Assembly (NCBI GenBank): GCA_035691065.1
Contig: DASSJT010000154.1
Coordinates: 1 to 14,223, forward strand
DNA from: DASSJT01 sp035691065
GTDB taxonomy: Bacteria; Actinomycetota; Actinomycetes; Actinomycetales; Dermatophilaceae
DNA: 14,223 nt
Direction of reading: 5' to 3'
Part shown: one piece after another, positions 1 through 9,777 of the stretch
How positions within the stretch are numbered: position 1 is the stretch's first letter
How the letters are laid out: every line of letters starts with the position of its first letter
Translations under genes and position numbers: made by a program
The notes under the pieces: generated by a model
Seen by the model: only the letters and a program-made list of their open reading frames with translations
Database searches by the model: none
What the model was told of the DNA's origin: nothing

Positions 1-356
1 TGGCCCCACTCCACCACCGTGACCGACTCCTCCAGCGAGGTGTCGAGGTCGAGGGTGTCGAGCTCGTCGAAGCCGCCCAGGCGGTAGGCGTCGACGTGCA
101 CGAGCGGCGGACCGCCGACGAGCGAGGGGTGGGCGCGGGCGATCACGAACGTCGGCGACGTGATCGGCCCCCGCACACCGAGTCCCTCCCCGATGCCCTG
201 GGTCAGCGTGGTCTTCCCAGCCCCGAGGCCACCGGCCAGCACGACGAGGTCGCCCGCCTGCAGGAGCGCGGCCAGACGCAACCCCAGGGCCCGGGTGTCT
301 GCGGCGTCGTGAAGGGTGAGGCGGGCAGGGAGCCCGCCGGACGGCATACCGCTCAT
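1..356 (-). CDS. tsaE: TsaE, tRNA t6A-synthesis ATPase, C-terminus off the window
   Basis: P-loop ATPase that works with TsaB and TsaD to make threonylcarbamoyl-adenosine (t6A37) on ANN-decoding tRNAs in the cytoplasm. The first 118 codons are visible. They show a Walker A motif GGLGAGKTT at about residues 42-50, the SPTF segment at 67-70, HVDAYRL at 87-93 and VVEWG at 114-118, all in the order expected for TsaE (usual length about 150). The ATG at 356-354 overlaps the stop of the upstream hydrolase (ATGA), which suggests translational coupling; Met4 is an alternative start. The reading frame is open to base 1, so only the last few tens of residues are missing. In actinobacteria tsaB, rimI and tsaD usually follow, and would lie left of the window. 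Confidence 0.95.
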   Translation of the reverse strand, partial: MSGMPSGGLPARLTLHDAADTRALGLRLAALLQAGDLVVLAGGLGAGKTTLTQGIGEGLGVRGPITSPTFVIARAHPSLVGGPPLVHVDAYRLGGFDELDTLDLDTSLEESVTVVEWG

Positions 357-1522
357 TTCTGCCTGGCCTCCGCCGCGCGGGCCTTGGCGACCCGGCGCCG
401 CTTTGCCATGTCCATGACCAGCATCCGCACGCGCGGCTTGTGCTCGACTGCCAAGCCGGCGGCGTGCGCGCGCATGCCACGCTCGACCAGGGCCTCGAGC
501 TGCTCGTCGACCACGTCGGGGTGCTCCAGCATGATGATGTGGCCGGCGTCCTCGATGACGACGTGCTCGGCACCAGGCACCCGCCGCACGATCTCGGCGC
601 TGTGGTCGGGCGGGGTCAGCACGTCCTGCAAGCCGTTGAGGACCAGCACCTCGATGCCGAGGAAGTGCTCGAGGGCGTGGCGCTTGTCGTGGCGGTCGAA
701 CGTCGCCATGAAGTCCGACATGACGGTCAGGGGCGTGGCGAACAGCAGGTCGGCCGTGAAGCGGATCGCCTCCGGGGGGACGGGCGAGGCGAACGAGTAG
801 TGGCCCACGAGGAACTCCTCGAGCTCCCGCGCCCGCCCGCGAAGCCCGTTGAAGAGGCCCTGGCGGGCGCCGAGGCGGTCCAGCACGGCCGGCCCCACGC
901 GGCTGACCAGCTTGCCGAAGAGCTCGCCGTAGCCCAGGGAGACCAGCTGCGCGCCACCCGCGCTCGTGGCCACGAAGGCGGCCGCCACGACGCGCTCCTT
1001 GACCAGGTCGGGATACTGGTCGGCGAGGGCCATCATGGTCATGCCCCCCATCGAGTGGCCCACCAGCGCGATCGGTCCCTCGGGCACGACGCCCTCGATC
1101 ACGGCCCGCAGGTCGCGCCCCAGCTGGTCGATGTCGCAGGCCGCTTTCGGGCTGAGGCCGGACCGACCGTGGCTTCGCTGGTCCCACAGCACCACCCGGT
1201 GGCCCGTTGCTGCGAGGGCCCGGCGCTGCAGGACCCAGCTGCCCAGGCTGAGGCAGAAGCCGTGCGAGAGAACCACGGTGATGCCCGAGTGGTCGACGTC
1301 GACCGGGGGCAGGTCGATCTCGACGTGGAGCGCGACCCCGTCGTCGGCGAGCACCTCGACGACCTCGCTGGGCTCCTCGTAGTAGTTGCCCTCCGGGGCC
1401 AGCGTCGAGAGCGCCAGTCGCCGGTGCTCGGCGCGGCCACGGGCGACGCCCAGTGCCGTCGCGACGCTCGCGGCGGCGACGCCGACTCCCAGCCCGACCA
1501 GGGTGCGCTGACCACCGGCCAT
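353..1522 (-). CDS. alpha/beta hydrolase with N-terminal membrane anchor
   Basis: A 389-residue alpha/beta-hydrolase-fold protein of unknown substrate. Residues 7-26 (TLVGLGVGVAAASVATALGV) form one hydrophobic stretch that may be a signal anchor, placing the enzyme outside or at the membrane. The oxyanion segment SHGF is at 86-89, DQRSHGRSG at 114-122, the nucleophile elbow GHSMGG at 155-160 (Ser157), Asp300 in LQDVLTPP and His328 in EDAGHII: a full catalytic triad. The C-terminus is strongly basic (KRRRVAKARAAEARQK). It starts with ATG inside TGATG shared with the alr stop and ends in an ATGA overlap with tsaE, so it is probably made from the same mRNA. Esterase, lipase or peptidase activity cannot be told apart from sequence alone. 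Confidence 0.9.
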   Translation of the reverse strand: MAGGQRTLVGLGVGVAAASVATALGVARGRAEHRRLALSTLAPEGNYYEEPSEVVEVLADDGVALHVEIDLPPVDVDHSGITVVLSHGFCLSLGSWVLQRRALAATGHRVVLWDQRSHGRSGLSPKAACDIDQLGRDLRAVIEGVVPEGPIALVGHSMGGMTMMALADQYPDLVKERVVAAAFVATSAGGAQLVSLGYGELFGKLVSRVGPAVLDRLGARQGLFNGLRGRARELEEFLVGHYSFASPVPPEAIRFTADLLFATPLTVMSDFMATFDRHDKRHALEHFLGIEVLVLNGLQDVLTPPDHSAEIVRRVPGAEHVVIEDAGHIIMLEHPDVVDEQLEALVERGMRAHAAGLAVEHKPRVRMLVMDMAKRRRVAKARAAEARQK

Positions 1523-2718
1523 CAGGCGGCGCCGCCCTGGCCGTAGTCGAGGTGGATGCGGGGCACGCGGGCGCCGATCCGGGTGACGATCTCGTAGTTG
1601 ATCGTCCCCGTGGCAGCGGCCCAGTCCTGCGCGGTGGGCTCGCCGCGGGACTCGCGCCCGATCACGACGACGTCGTCACCTGCCGCCGCCGGGCTGTGCG
1701 GCCCCAGGTCCAGCACGAACTGGTCCATGCACACGCGGCCGGCCACTGCGAACCGCTCGCCGCCCACCTGGGCCGGCCCGACGTTGGTGCCGTTGCGCGG
1801 TATGCCGTCGGCGTAGCCCAGGGGGACCAGGCCCAGCCGGGTGGCGCCGGACGTCGCGTACTCGTGGCCGTAGGAGACTCCCTGCCCGGCTGGGGTGTCC
1901 TTGACCAATGCCAGGCGGGCCCGCACCGTCATGGCCTCGGTGAGCCCGTAGCTGGGGGGTCCGCCGAGCTGGGGCACCGGTGAGAGCCCGTAGACCGCGA
2001 CGCCGGGCCGGACCATGTCGAAGTGCGCCGAGGGGTTGGTCAGCGTGGCCGCGGAGTTGGCCAGGTGCCGCAGCTGCGGGCGGACTCCCGCGCGCTCGAG
2101 CTCAGCGACCGCCTCGACGAACCGCTCCTGCTGGGCCCGGACGGTCGGGTGCTCCGGGGCGTCGGCATAGGCGAAGTGCGACCAGATGCCGACCACCTCG
2201 ACCGCCTGCTCGGCACCGAGCCGTGCGGCGACGCGGATCAGGTCCGCCCACTCCTGCCCCCACGCGCCGTTGCGGCCCAGCCCGGTGTCGACCTTGAGGT
2301 GGACGCGAGCGGTCGTGCCGACCTGTCGGGCGGCGTCGGCGATGGCCTCGAGCGACCAGACGCTCGAGGCGGAGATGTCGATGCGGTGGGCGATCGCGCC
2401 GGCGAAGTCGGCGCCGGGCACGTACAGCCAGCTCAGCATCGGCGTCTGGACACCGGTCGCGCGCAGGGCCAGAGCCTCGGCGAGCTGGGCGACGCCGAGG
2501 TAGGTCGCACCGCCGGCGACGACCGCTCGGGCGCTCTCGAGGATGCCGTGCCCGTAGCCGTCGGCCTTGACCACGGCCATCACCTCGGCGCTGCCCGCGC
2601 GACGCTTGAGCTCCCGGACGTTGTCGGCGATCGCGCCGCAGTCCACCTCCGCCCACGCCGAAAGCCCCGCCGGCACGGGCGGGGCACCCGCGCGGCTGGA
2701 GAGGGACAGGTCGGCCAT
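1522..2718 (-). CDS. alr: Alanine racemase
   Basis: PLP enzyme converting L-alanine to D-alanine for peptidoglycan, cytoplasmic. From the ATG at 2718 it encodes 398 residues. The PLP-lysine motif MAVVKADGYGHG is at 47-58 (Lys51), the second catalytic base Tyr283 lies in VSYGHEY, and the substrate/PLP segment RVCMDQF is at 328-334. An upstream in-frame extension to 2934 exists but would run into nnr and adds a low-complexity sequence unlike the family, so it is rejected. The stop overlaps the start of the hydrolase by one base (TGATG). It follows nnr by 22 bp; no strong ribosome binding site is seen, in keeping with coupled translation. Ile306 in GYADGIP uses the rare codon ATA because a CGGCATAC word falls there. 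Confidence 0.97.
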   Translation of the reverse strand: MADLSLSSRAGAPPVPAGLSAWAEVDCGAIADNVRELKRRAGSAEVMAVVKADGYGHGILESARAVVAGGATYLGVAQLAEALALRATGVQTPMLSWLYVPGADFAGAIAHRIDISASSVWSLEAIADAARQVGTTARVHLKVDTGLGRNGAWGQEWADLIRVAARLGAEQAVEVVGIWSHFAYADAPEHPTVRAQQERFVEAVAELERAGVRPQLRHLANSAATLTNPSAHFDMVRPGVAVYGLSPVPQLGGPPSYGLTEAMTVRARLALVKDTPAGQGVSYGHEYATSGATRLGLVPLGYADGIPRNGTNVGPAQVGGERFAVAGRVCMDQFVLDLGPHSPAAAGDDVVVIGRESRGEPTAQDWAAATGTINYEIVTRIGARVPRIHLDYGQGGAA

Positions 2719-2740
2719 GGCCAGCGAGTCTATGCGCGCG

Positions 2741-4195
2741 TCAGCGGCGAGCCAGCAGGGTGGCAACTGCACGCGGTATGCCGTGGGCGATGGCCAGCGC
2801 CCGCACCGGCCCGCCCGGGTTGGCCTGGTCGGCAGCGACGCCGTGGACCAGCGCCGCCAGGCTCCCGGCGTCGAGCGGGTCCAGGCCGGCGGCCAGGAGG
2901 GTTCCCGCCAGCCCGGCAAGGACATCCCCCGCACCGGCGGTGGCCGTCCACCCCGGGGCGTCGGCCTGTGCCCGCATCGGGTGGCCGGAGTCCTGCGGGG
3001 GCACGACCAGCGTGGTGGAGCCCTTGAGCAGCACGGTCGCCCCGGTGAGGTCCGCGGCCTCCTGGGCCTTGGCCGTGGGCCGCTCGGAGACGGCTGCCCG
3101 GGTCACCTCGGCTCCGGTCAGCCGCGCCAGCAGCCGGGCGAGCTCGCCCGCGTGGGGCGTGAGCAGGGTGGGGGCGCTGCGTGGCCCCGTCACCAGCTCG
3201 AGGCCACCGGCGTCGAGGAGCACGGGCAGGTCGGAGGCCAGCGCCTGCTCGGCGGCATCGAGCTGCTCGGCACTCGCCGACCGGGTGTCGAGCCCGGGCC
3301 CGATGACCCACGCCTGCACCTGTCCCGACCCGAAGACGACCTCGGGAACGGCCGCCCGGATCAGTGACTCGGGCGTCGGCGGGCCGAGGTAGCGCACCAT
3401 CCCGACGCCGGCACTCACGGCGGCGGTGGCCGAGAGGATGGCCGCGCCGGTGTAGCCCTCGCCGCCGGCGACGAGACCCAGGACTCCCCGGGCGTACTTG
3501 TCGTCGTCGGGCCCCGGCACCGGCCAGAGCCCAGACGCGTCGTCGAAGGTCAGCCGCTGGACGATGGCCGTCGTGCCCGACAGGTCGAGCCCGATGTCGA
3601 CCACGCTGAGCTGACCCGTGGCGCGGTCGGAGGGTGGCAGGAGGTGTACCGGCTTGGCGACCGCGAACGTGACGGTCTCGTCCGCGAAGACCGGTGGTCC
3701 GGCCGGGGACAGCCCCGCCGGATCGGCACCGGACGGCAGGTCGACTGCGATCAGCCAGGCGTTCTCGGGCACGGCGTCGAGCCAGGGCCGCGCCCAGTCG
3801 GGCAGGCCAGCGCGGGCGCCGAGGCCCAGGATGCCGTCGAGCACCACATCTGCCTCGTGGACCCGGGCCAGGCCGAACGGGTCGTCGCCCAGCGCCAGCA
3901 GGACGCCCGCCTCCTCCGCAGCCGCCTTGGCCGGGGCGTGCACCCGGTCGGTGTGGACCGCAGCGGCGTTGAACCCCTCGCGCGCGAGGTGCGCCACGGC
4001 ATACAGCGCATCGGCGCCGTTGTTGCCAGGACCCGCGAGGGCGACCACCGTGCTCCCCCCGCGCTCCTCCATACGGGCCGCGGCGACCTCGGCAAGACCC
4101 AGCGAGGCGCGCTGCATCAGCTCCCCCTCGGGGAGCCGCGCCATGAGCGCCGCTTCCGCGGCTCGAACGGCATCCGGGGCGTAGGCCTCGATCAT
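2741..4195 (-). CDS. nnr: Bifunctional NAD(P)H-hydrate epimerase / ADP-dependent NAD(P)H-hydrate dehydratase
   Basis: Repairs damaged nicotinamide cofactors: the N-terminal YjeF_N domain epimerises NAD(P)HX and the C-terminal carbohydrate-kinase-like domain dehydrates it. The 484 residues fit the fused form. N-terminal domain: GPGNNGADAL at 55-64, DGILGLG at 120-126, VDLPSGAD at 151-158. C-terminal domain from about 235: GVLGLVAGGEGYTGA at 237-251, LLDAGGLEL at 326-334, LTPHAGELARLL at 345-356, LLKGSTT at 389-395 and the GAGDVLAG anion-hole motif at 421-428 with Asp424. ATG at 4195 lies 4 bp after the acpS stop, with a GAGGA ribosome binding site inside the last acpS codons. Two CGGCATAC words fall in this gene and give a TAT codon (Tyr65) and an ATA codon (Ile473). 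Confidence 0.95.
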   Translation of the reverse strand: MIEAYAPDAVRAAEAALMARLPEGELMQRASLGLAEVAAARMEERGGSTVVALAGPGNNGADALYAVAHLAREGFNAAAVHTDRVHAPAKAAAEEAGVLLALGDDPFGLARVHEADVVLDGILGLGARAGLPDWARPWLDAVPENAWLIAVDLPSGADPAGLSPAGPPVFADETVTFAVAKPVHLLPPSDRATGQLSVVDIGLDLSGTTAIVQRLTFDDASGLWPVPGPDDDKYARGVLGLVAGGEGYTGAAILSATAAVSAGVGMVRYLGPPTPESLIRAAVPEVVFGSGQVQAWVIGPGLDTRSASAEQLDAAEQALASDLPVLLDAGGLELVTGPRSAPTLLTPHAGELARLLARLTGAEVTRAAVSERPTAKAQEAADLTGATVLLKGSTTLVVPPQDSGHPMRAQADAPGWTATAGAGDVLAGLAGTLLAAGLDPLDAGSLAALVHGVAADQANPGGPVRALAIAHGIPRAVATLLARR

Positions 4196-4199
4196 GAGG

Positions 4200-4559
4200 T
4201 CAGTCCTCGGCGATCACGACGGCCGACGCGATGCCCGCGTCGTGGGACAGCGACACGTGCAGCGACCGGACACCCATCGAGTCGGCCCGTGCCTGCACCG
4301 TGCCGCTGATGTCGAACACCGGCTGGCCTTCCTCGGTGCGATGCACGGTGACGTCGGCCCAGTGGAGGCCGACCGGCGCGCCGAGCGCCTTTGCCAGTGC
4401 CTCCTTCGCGGCGAAACGCGCGGCCAGCGAGTTCAGCGGCAGGGTCCGCTCGTGCTCGGTGAAGAGCCGGTCGACCAGCGATGGCGTGCGCTGCAGCGCC
4501 TCGCCGAACCGCTCCACGTCGACCACGTCGATGCCCAGCCCGATGATCACCCTCGGCAC
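4200..4559 (-). CDS. acpS: Holo-[acyl-carrier-protein] synthase
   Basis: Transfers 4'-phosphopantetheine from coenzyme A to apo-ACP, activating fatty acid synthesis. The 119 residues match the AcpS family length. Magnesium-binding Asp11 lies in GLGIDVVDVERF (7-18), the second motif FAAKEALAKALG is at 49-60 (Glu53), and the C-terminal VSLSHD is at 102-107. The chosen start is GTG at 4559; a second GTG at 4550 (Val4) would give the MIIGLGIDVV start common in the family and cannot be excluded, although its GAGG sequence sits too close to act as a ribosome binding site. It begins 31 bp after the glmS stop and is followed by nnr after 4 bp, so it is the second gene of this operon. Its product uses CoA, whose first committed enzyme (coaA) lies just across the glmS promoter. 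Confidence 0.93.
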   Translation of the reverse strand: MPRVIIGLGIDVVDVERFGEALQRTPSLVDRLFTEHERTLPLNSLAARFAAKEALAKALGAPVGLHWADVTVHRTEEGQPVFDISGTVQARADSMGVRSLHVSLSHDAGIASAVVIAED

Positions 4560-4590
4560 CCCGCCATCACGACGACCGGGTCCGGCGCCA

Positions 4591-6450
<1,860 letters not shown>

Positions 6451-6457
6451 GGCGGCC

Positions 6458-6463
6458 AGCCTA
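6458..6463 (-). promoter_or_regulatory. Possible -10 box of glmS (leaderless start)
   Basis: TAGGCT on the minus strand matches the actinobacterial TANNNT -10 consensus and ends 7 nt before the glmS ATG, so transcription would start at or beside the A of the start codon. No good -35 match lies 16-18 bp further up, and no Shine-Dalgarno is seen before the ATG. Inference from spacing only. Confidence 0.35.
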
Positions 6464-6474
6464 ACGTGGCCCAT

Positions 6475-6499
6475 GCCACGCACGGCGTCGTGCCGTGGC
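6475..6499. promoter_or_regulatory. Dyad in the divergent glmS-coaA intergenic region
   Basis: Two overlapping inverted repeats: GCCACG (6475-6480) with CGTGGC (6494-6499), and CACGGC (6481-6486) with GCCGTG (6492-6497). They lie between the divergent starts of glmS and coaA, where an operator could affect both genes. No regulator is identified. Confidence 0.3.
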
Positions 6500-6527
6500 C
6501 CGGCACCTGGTGGGCAAGAATGGCGCG

Positions 6528-7514
6528 GTGACCTCACCGTCAGGCAACGGCGCGACGGCCCGAGGGGCCGTCCACCGCACCCTGCCCTCCCCCTACGTCG
6601 AGCTGGACCGCGCCGCCTGGGCGCGGCTGCGGCAGAACCAGCCGCTGAGCCTGTCGGCCGAGGATGTCGAGCGCCTGAGCGGCCTCAGCGACCCGATCGA
6701 CCTGGAGGAGGTCGAGGCGGTCTACCTTCCGCTGTCCCGGCTGCTCAACTTCTACGTGGGGGCGACGAGCGCCCTGCACCGGGTCACCTCCGAGTTCCTC
6801 GGGGAGCGCCCGGCCAAGACGCCCTTCGTCATCGGCGTCGCGGGGTCGGTCGCCGTCGGCAAGTCGACGACGGCCCGCATCCTGCGCGAGATGCTCCGGC
6901 GCTGGCCCGACACGCCTCGTGTCCAGCTCATCACGACCGATGGCTTCCTCTATCCCAACGCCGAGCTCGAGCGGCGAGATCTCTTGCAGCGCAAGGGCTT
7001 TCCCGAGTCCTACGACCGACGAGCGCTGCTTCGCTTCATGGCCGAGGTGAAGGCGGGCAGCGACGAGGTGTCGGCCCCGGTCTACTCCCACCTGACCTAT
7101 GACATCGTCCCCGGCCAGCACCAGGTCATCCGGCACCCCGATGTCCTCATCGTCGAGGGCCTCAACGTCCTGCAGGCCCCTCGGGCGCACGTGGACGGGA
7201 GCTCGGGTCTGGCAGTCAGCGACTTCTTCGACTTCTCGGTCTACGTGGACGCCCGGGTCGAGGACATCCGCGAGTGGTACGTCGAGCGCTTCCTGCGCCT
7301 GCGCGAGACCGCCTTCGCCAAGCCGGAGTCCTACTTCCACCGGTACGCCGACCTGTCCGACGAGGAGGCACGCGCCACCGCCCTGCGAATCTGGTGCGAC
7401 ATCAACGAGCCCAACCTCCGCGAGAACGTCCTGCCGACCCGCGGCCGCGCGACCCTGCGCCTGTCCAAGGCAGCCGACCACAAGGTGACCCGGATCCGCC
7501 TCCGCAAGCTCTGA
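6528..7514 (+). CDS. coaA: Pantothenate kinase, type I
   Basis: Phosphorylates pantothenate, the first step of coenzyme A synthesis. 328 residues from the GTG at 6528. The P-loop GVAGSVAVGKST is at 103-114, TTDGFLYPNAEL at 136-147, RKGFPESYD at 155-163, HLTYDI at 188-193 and EGLNVLQ at 210-216, and it ends in the family's RIRLRKL. The conserved core begins at PSPYVELDR (20-28), so the start is flexible: a GTG at 6495 would add 11 residues. Neither has a clear ribosome binding site; an AAGAAT sequence ending 6 bp before 6528 could be a weak -10 of a leaderless mRNA. Divergent from glmS and followed by fumC after 62 bp on the same strand. Bacterial type I CoaA enzymes are generally feedback-inhibited by CoA. 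Confidence 0.95.
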   Translation: MTSPSGNGATARGAVHRTLPSPYVELDRAAWARLRQNQPLSLSAEDVERLSGLSDPIDLEEVEAVYLPLSRLLNFYVGATSALHRVTSEFLGERPAKTPFVIGVAGSVAVGKSTTARILREMLRRWPDTPRVQLITTDGFLYPNAELERRDLLQRKGFPESYDRRALLRFMAEVKAGSDEVSAPVYSHLTYDIVPGQHQVIRHPDVLIVEGLNVLQAPRAHVDGSSGLAVSDFFDFSVYVDARVEDIREWYVERFLRLRETAFAKPESYFHRYADLSDEEARATALRIWCDINEPNLRENVLPTRGRATLRLSKAADHKVTRIRLRKL

Positions 7515-7532
7515 CGTCGCGCCGCCGCTGGA

Positions 7533-7582
7533 CGGCATACCTCGCCAGGTCGGTGGCCGGGAGCATGATGGTGGGTATGCCG
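7533..7582. repeat. 9-bp inverted repeat spanning the coaA-fumC gap
   Basis: CGGCATACC at 7533-7541 and its exact reverse complement GGTATGCCG at 7574-7582 are separated by 32 nt. Both arms are copies of the dispersed CGGCATAC word. The right arm contains the likely fumC ATG (7577), so a hairpin in the mRNA would hide that start. Confidence 0.75.
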
Positions 7583-9016
7583 GAGAGCCAGGACCGTGCC
7601 CATCCTCCCTCCCGCGTCGAGATGCGGGTCGAGCACGACTCCATGGGGGAGGTGCAGGTGCCCGCATCGGCGCTCTACGGCGCCCAGACCGCGCGGGCGG
7701 TCGAGAACTTCCCGATCTCGGGGCAGCCGGTGCCGGCCCAGGTCGTGCATGCCCTCGCGCTGGTCAAGAAGGCTGCCGCGAGGGCCAACCGCGAGCTGGG
7801 CGTCCTCGACGGCCCGCGCTCGGAGGCCATCGCCGCCGCGGCCCAGGAGGTGGCCGAGGGCCGGCACGACTCCCACTTCCCGATCGACGTGTTCCAGACC
7901 GGCTCGGGCACGTCGACCAACATGAACGCCAACGAGGTCATCGGGCGCCTGGCGCACCTGGCTTCCGGGCTCGAGGTCCACCCCAACGACCACGTCAACG
8001 CCGGACAGTCGAGCAACGACACGTTCCCCAGCGCCCTGCGCATCGCCGCGACCCTCACCGCTCGGCGCGAGCTGGTCCCGGCGCTGCTGCACCTGGCGAC
8101 CAGCCTGCGCGGCCGCGAGGAGGCTTTCGCCGACGTCGTGAAGGCCGGGCGCACCCACCTTATGGACGCTGTGCCCGTGACCCTGGGCCAGGAGTTCGGT
8201 GGCTACCGGCGCCAGGTCGAGCTCGGCGCCGAGCGGGTGCTGGTGGCGAGCCAGGCGACGGCGGAGCTGCCCCTCGGCGGCACCGCCGCCGGCACGGGGC
8301 TAAATGCCGCGCCCGGCTTCGCCGCCCGGGTCATCGAGCTGGTCTCGGAGGAGACCGGCGTGGAGTTCCGGGAGGCGGAGAACCACTTCGAGGCCCAGTC
8401 CGCACAGGATGCCGTGGTGGAGCTCAGCGGGGCCATGAAGGTGGTCGCCGTCAGCCTCACGAAGATCTGCAACGACCTGCGCTGGATGTCCTCCGGTCCT
8501 CGCGCCGGGCTCGGCGAGATCCACCTGCCCGACCTCCAGCCGGGCTCGAGCATCATGCCGGGCAAGGTCAACCCGGTGGTCTGCGAGGCCACCCTGATGG
8601 TCTGCGCCCAGGTCTTCGGCAACGACGCCACGGTCACGGCGGCCGGGGCGGCGGGCAACTTCGAGCTCAACGTCATGCTCCCGGTGCTGGCCCGCAACAT
8701 CATCGAGTCCGCGACCCTGCTGGCGAGCAGCGCCCGCCTCCTCGCGGACCGGTGCGTCGACGGCATACAGGCCGATGCGGAGCGCTGCCTGGACCTCGCC
8801 CAGGGAAGTCCGGCAGTCGTGACTCCGCTCAACCGCTACATCGGCTACGAGGCGGCCGCGGCGGTGGTGAAGCAGTCGCTGCGCGAGCAGCGGTCGATCC
8901 GCGAGGTGGTCATCGACCGCGGGCACGTGGCCAGCGGGGAACTCACGGAACAGCAGCTCGACGAGGCGCTCGACGTGCTCGCGATGGCGCGGCCCGCTCA
9001 GCGGGCCAGTCGTTGA
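7577..9016 (+). CDS. fumC: Fumarate hydratase, class II
   Basis: Interconverts fumarate and L-malate in the TCA cycle; homotetrameric, iron-independent family. 479 residues from ATG 7577. Motifs: GTSTNMNAN at 111-119, AGQSSNDTFPSA at 142-153, GRTHLMDAVPVTLGQE at 191-206 (His194) and the superfamily signature GSSIMPGKVNP at 323-333 (catalytic-loop Ser324/Ser325). These fit fumarase rather than aspartase or argininosuccinate lyase. Start choice is open: GGGAG at 7559-7563 is well placed for GTG 7571, ATGs at 7565 and 7568 are in frame, and ATG 7622 would give the compact family N-terminus (MRVEHDSMGEVQVP). Only one base separates its stop from that of the convergent gene. Ile397 uses ATA at a CGGCATAC word. 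Confidence 0.96.
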   Translation: MPESQDRAHPPSRVEMRVEHDSMGEVQVPASALYGAQTARAVENFPISGQPVPAQVVHALALVKKAAARANRELGVLDGPRSEAIAAAAQEVAEGRHDSHFPIDVFQTGSGTSTNMNANEVIGRLAHLASGLEVHPNDHVNAGQSSNDTFPSALRIAATLTARRELVPALLHLATSLRGREEAFADVVKAGRTHLMDAVPVTLGQEFGGYRRQVELGAERVLVASQATAELPLGGTAAGTGLNAAPGFAARVIELVSEETGVEFREAENHFEAQSAQDAVVELSGAMKVVAVSLTKICNDLRWMSSGPRAGLGEIHLPDLQPGSSIMPGKVNPVVCEATLMVCAQVFGNDATVTAAGAAGNFELNVMLPVLARNIIESATLLASSARLLADRCVDGIQADAERCLDLAQGSPAVVTPLNRYIGYEAAAAVVKQSLREQRSIREVVIDRGHVASGELTEQQLDEALDVLAMARPAQRASR

Positions 9017-9017
9017 G

Positions 9018-9758
9018 TCAGTACCAGTTGGTCGCCTGCGAGTGCGCCCACGCGCTGCAGGGCGTGCCGTAGACGGTGCTGATGTAGTTGAGGCCCCACT
9101 TGATCTGGGTCACCGGGTTGGTCTGCCAGTCGGCCCCGACCGTGCTCATCTTGGAGCCGGGAAGGGCCTGGGGTATGCCGTAGGCGCCGGAGGAGGCGTT
9201 GTAGGCCTGGTAGTTCCACCCGGACTCCTTGGTCCACAGGGAGTCGAGGCAGGAGAACTGCGTGCTGCCACCCCAGCCGTAGTCGAGCATCAGGAGCTTG
9301 GCCACGCTCCTGGGGTCGGCGATGGCATTGGCGATGATGGCGGCCTGCCTGGCCTCGAGCTCCTTGCGGGCCTTCTCGCGAGCCGCGCGCTCGGCGGCCT
9401 CCTTGCGGGCCTTCGCCGCCGCCTCCGCGGCTGCGGCGGCCTGCAGCCGCTGGCGCTCGCCGAGGGCCGACCTGGAGACGTTGGCGGCGCTGCGATCGGC
9501 GACGAGGCGCGAGGCGTCCTCGATGGCGGCGTTGGACTGCTCGTTGGCCTGCGAGATCGCCTCGTTGCTGAGCGTGAACGACGCGGCCGGCGCAGCGCCC
9601 TTGCCGCCGGCGGTGACTCCGGCGGCGGTCGTCGCGACAACGGCGAGGGCCAGGCTCGACGTGACTGCCGGTTTTCCTAGTGCTTTGCCCAGGACTGCTG
9701 ACCTGGGGGCTGGTGCTTTTGCGTGACGGGGGCGGTGACGGCCCTCGTACTGGCTCAT
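9018..9758 (-). CDS. Secreted lytic transglycosylase-like protein (aggregation-promoting-factor C-terminal type)
   Basis: Likely exported cell-wall protein of 246 residues. A basic N-terminus (SQYEGRHRPRHAK) precedes a hydrophobic signal or anchor at about 29-50. Residues 95-140 are an Ala/Arg/Glu/Lys-rich coiled coil. The C-terminal domain (about 155-246) resembles the transglycosylase-like domain of aggregation-promoting factors: WTKESGWN at 175-182 with candidate catalytic Glu178, NASSGAYGIPQALPGSKM at 187-204, NPVTQIKWGLNYI at 214-226. Cys170 and Cys234 could form a disulfide. The ATG at 9758 has an ideal ribosome binding site, GGAGGA, 5 nt upstream. Peptidoglycan cleavage is inferred from family. 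It is preceded by a four-hairpin leader that probably controls it. Ile195 uses ATA at a CGGCATAC word. Confidence 0.88.
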   Translation of the reverse strand: MSQYEGRHRPRHAKAPAPRSAVLGKALGKPAVTSSLALAVVATTAAGVTAGGKGAAPAASFTLSNEAISQANEQSNAAIEDASRLVADRSAANVSRSALGERQRLQAAAAAEAAAKARKEAAERAAREKARKELEARQAAIIANAIADPRSVAKLLMLDYGWGGSTQFSCLDSLWTKESGWNYQAYNASSGAYGIPQALPGSKMSTVGADWQTNPVTQIKWGLNYISTVYGTPCSAWAHSQATNWY

Positions 9759-9763
9759 GCGCG

Positions 9764-9777
9764 TCCTCCATCTGGAG
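9764..9777 (-). promoter_or_regulatory. Shine-Dalgarno with possible anti-SD pairing
   Basis: On the minus strand the ribosome binding site GGAGGA (9769-9764) is preceded by CTCC (9777-9774) with an AGAT tetraloop between CTCC and GGAG, giving a 4-bp hairpin that would hide the site. The same CTCC belongs to the 3' arm of hairpin H4 (9774-9799), so the two pairings exclude each other. Confidence 0.4.

Noticed and set aside
2719..2934. Extended alanine racemase N-terminus
   Set aside because: It would overlap the end of nnr by about 190 bp with Arg/Pro/Trp-rich sequence unlike any Alr; ATG 2718 gives the family length.
6451..6537. Extended GlmS start upstream of 6450
   Set aside because: The glutaminase needs Cys at position 2 after Met removal; only ATG 6450 provides MCGIVG.
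7274..7576. Extended fumarase frame starting inside coaA
   Set aside because: It overlaps coaA by 240 bp in another frame and encodes Arg/Pro-rich sequence absent from FumC proteins.
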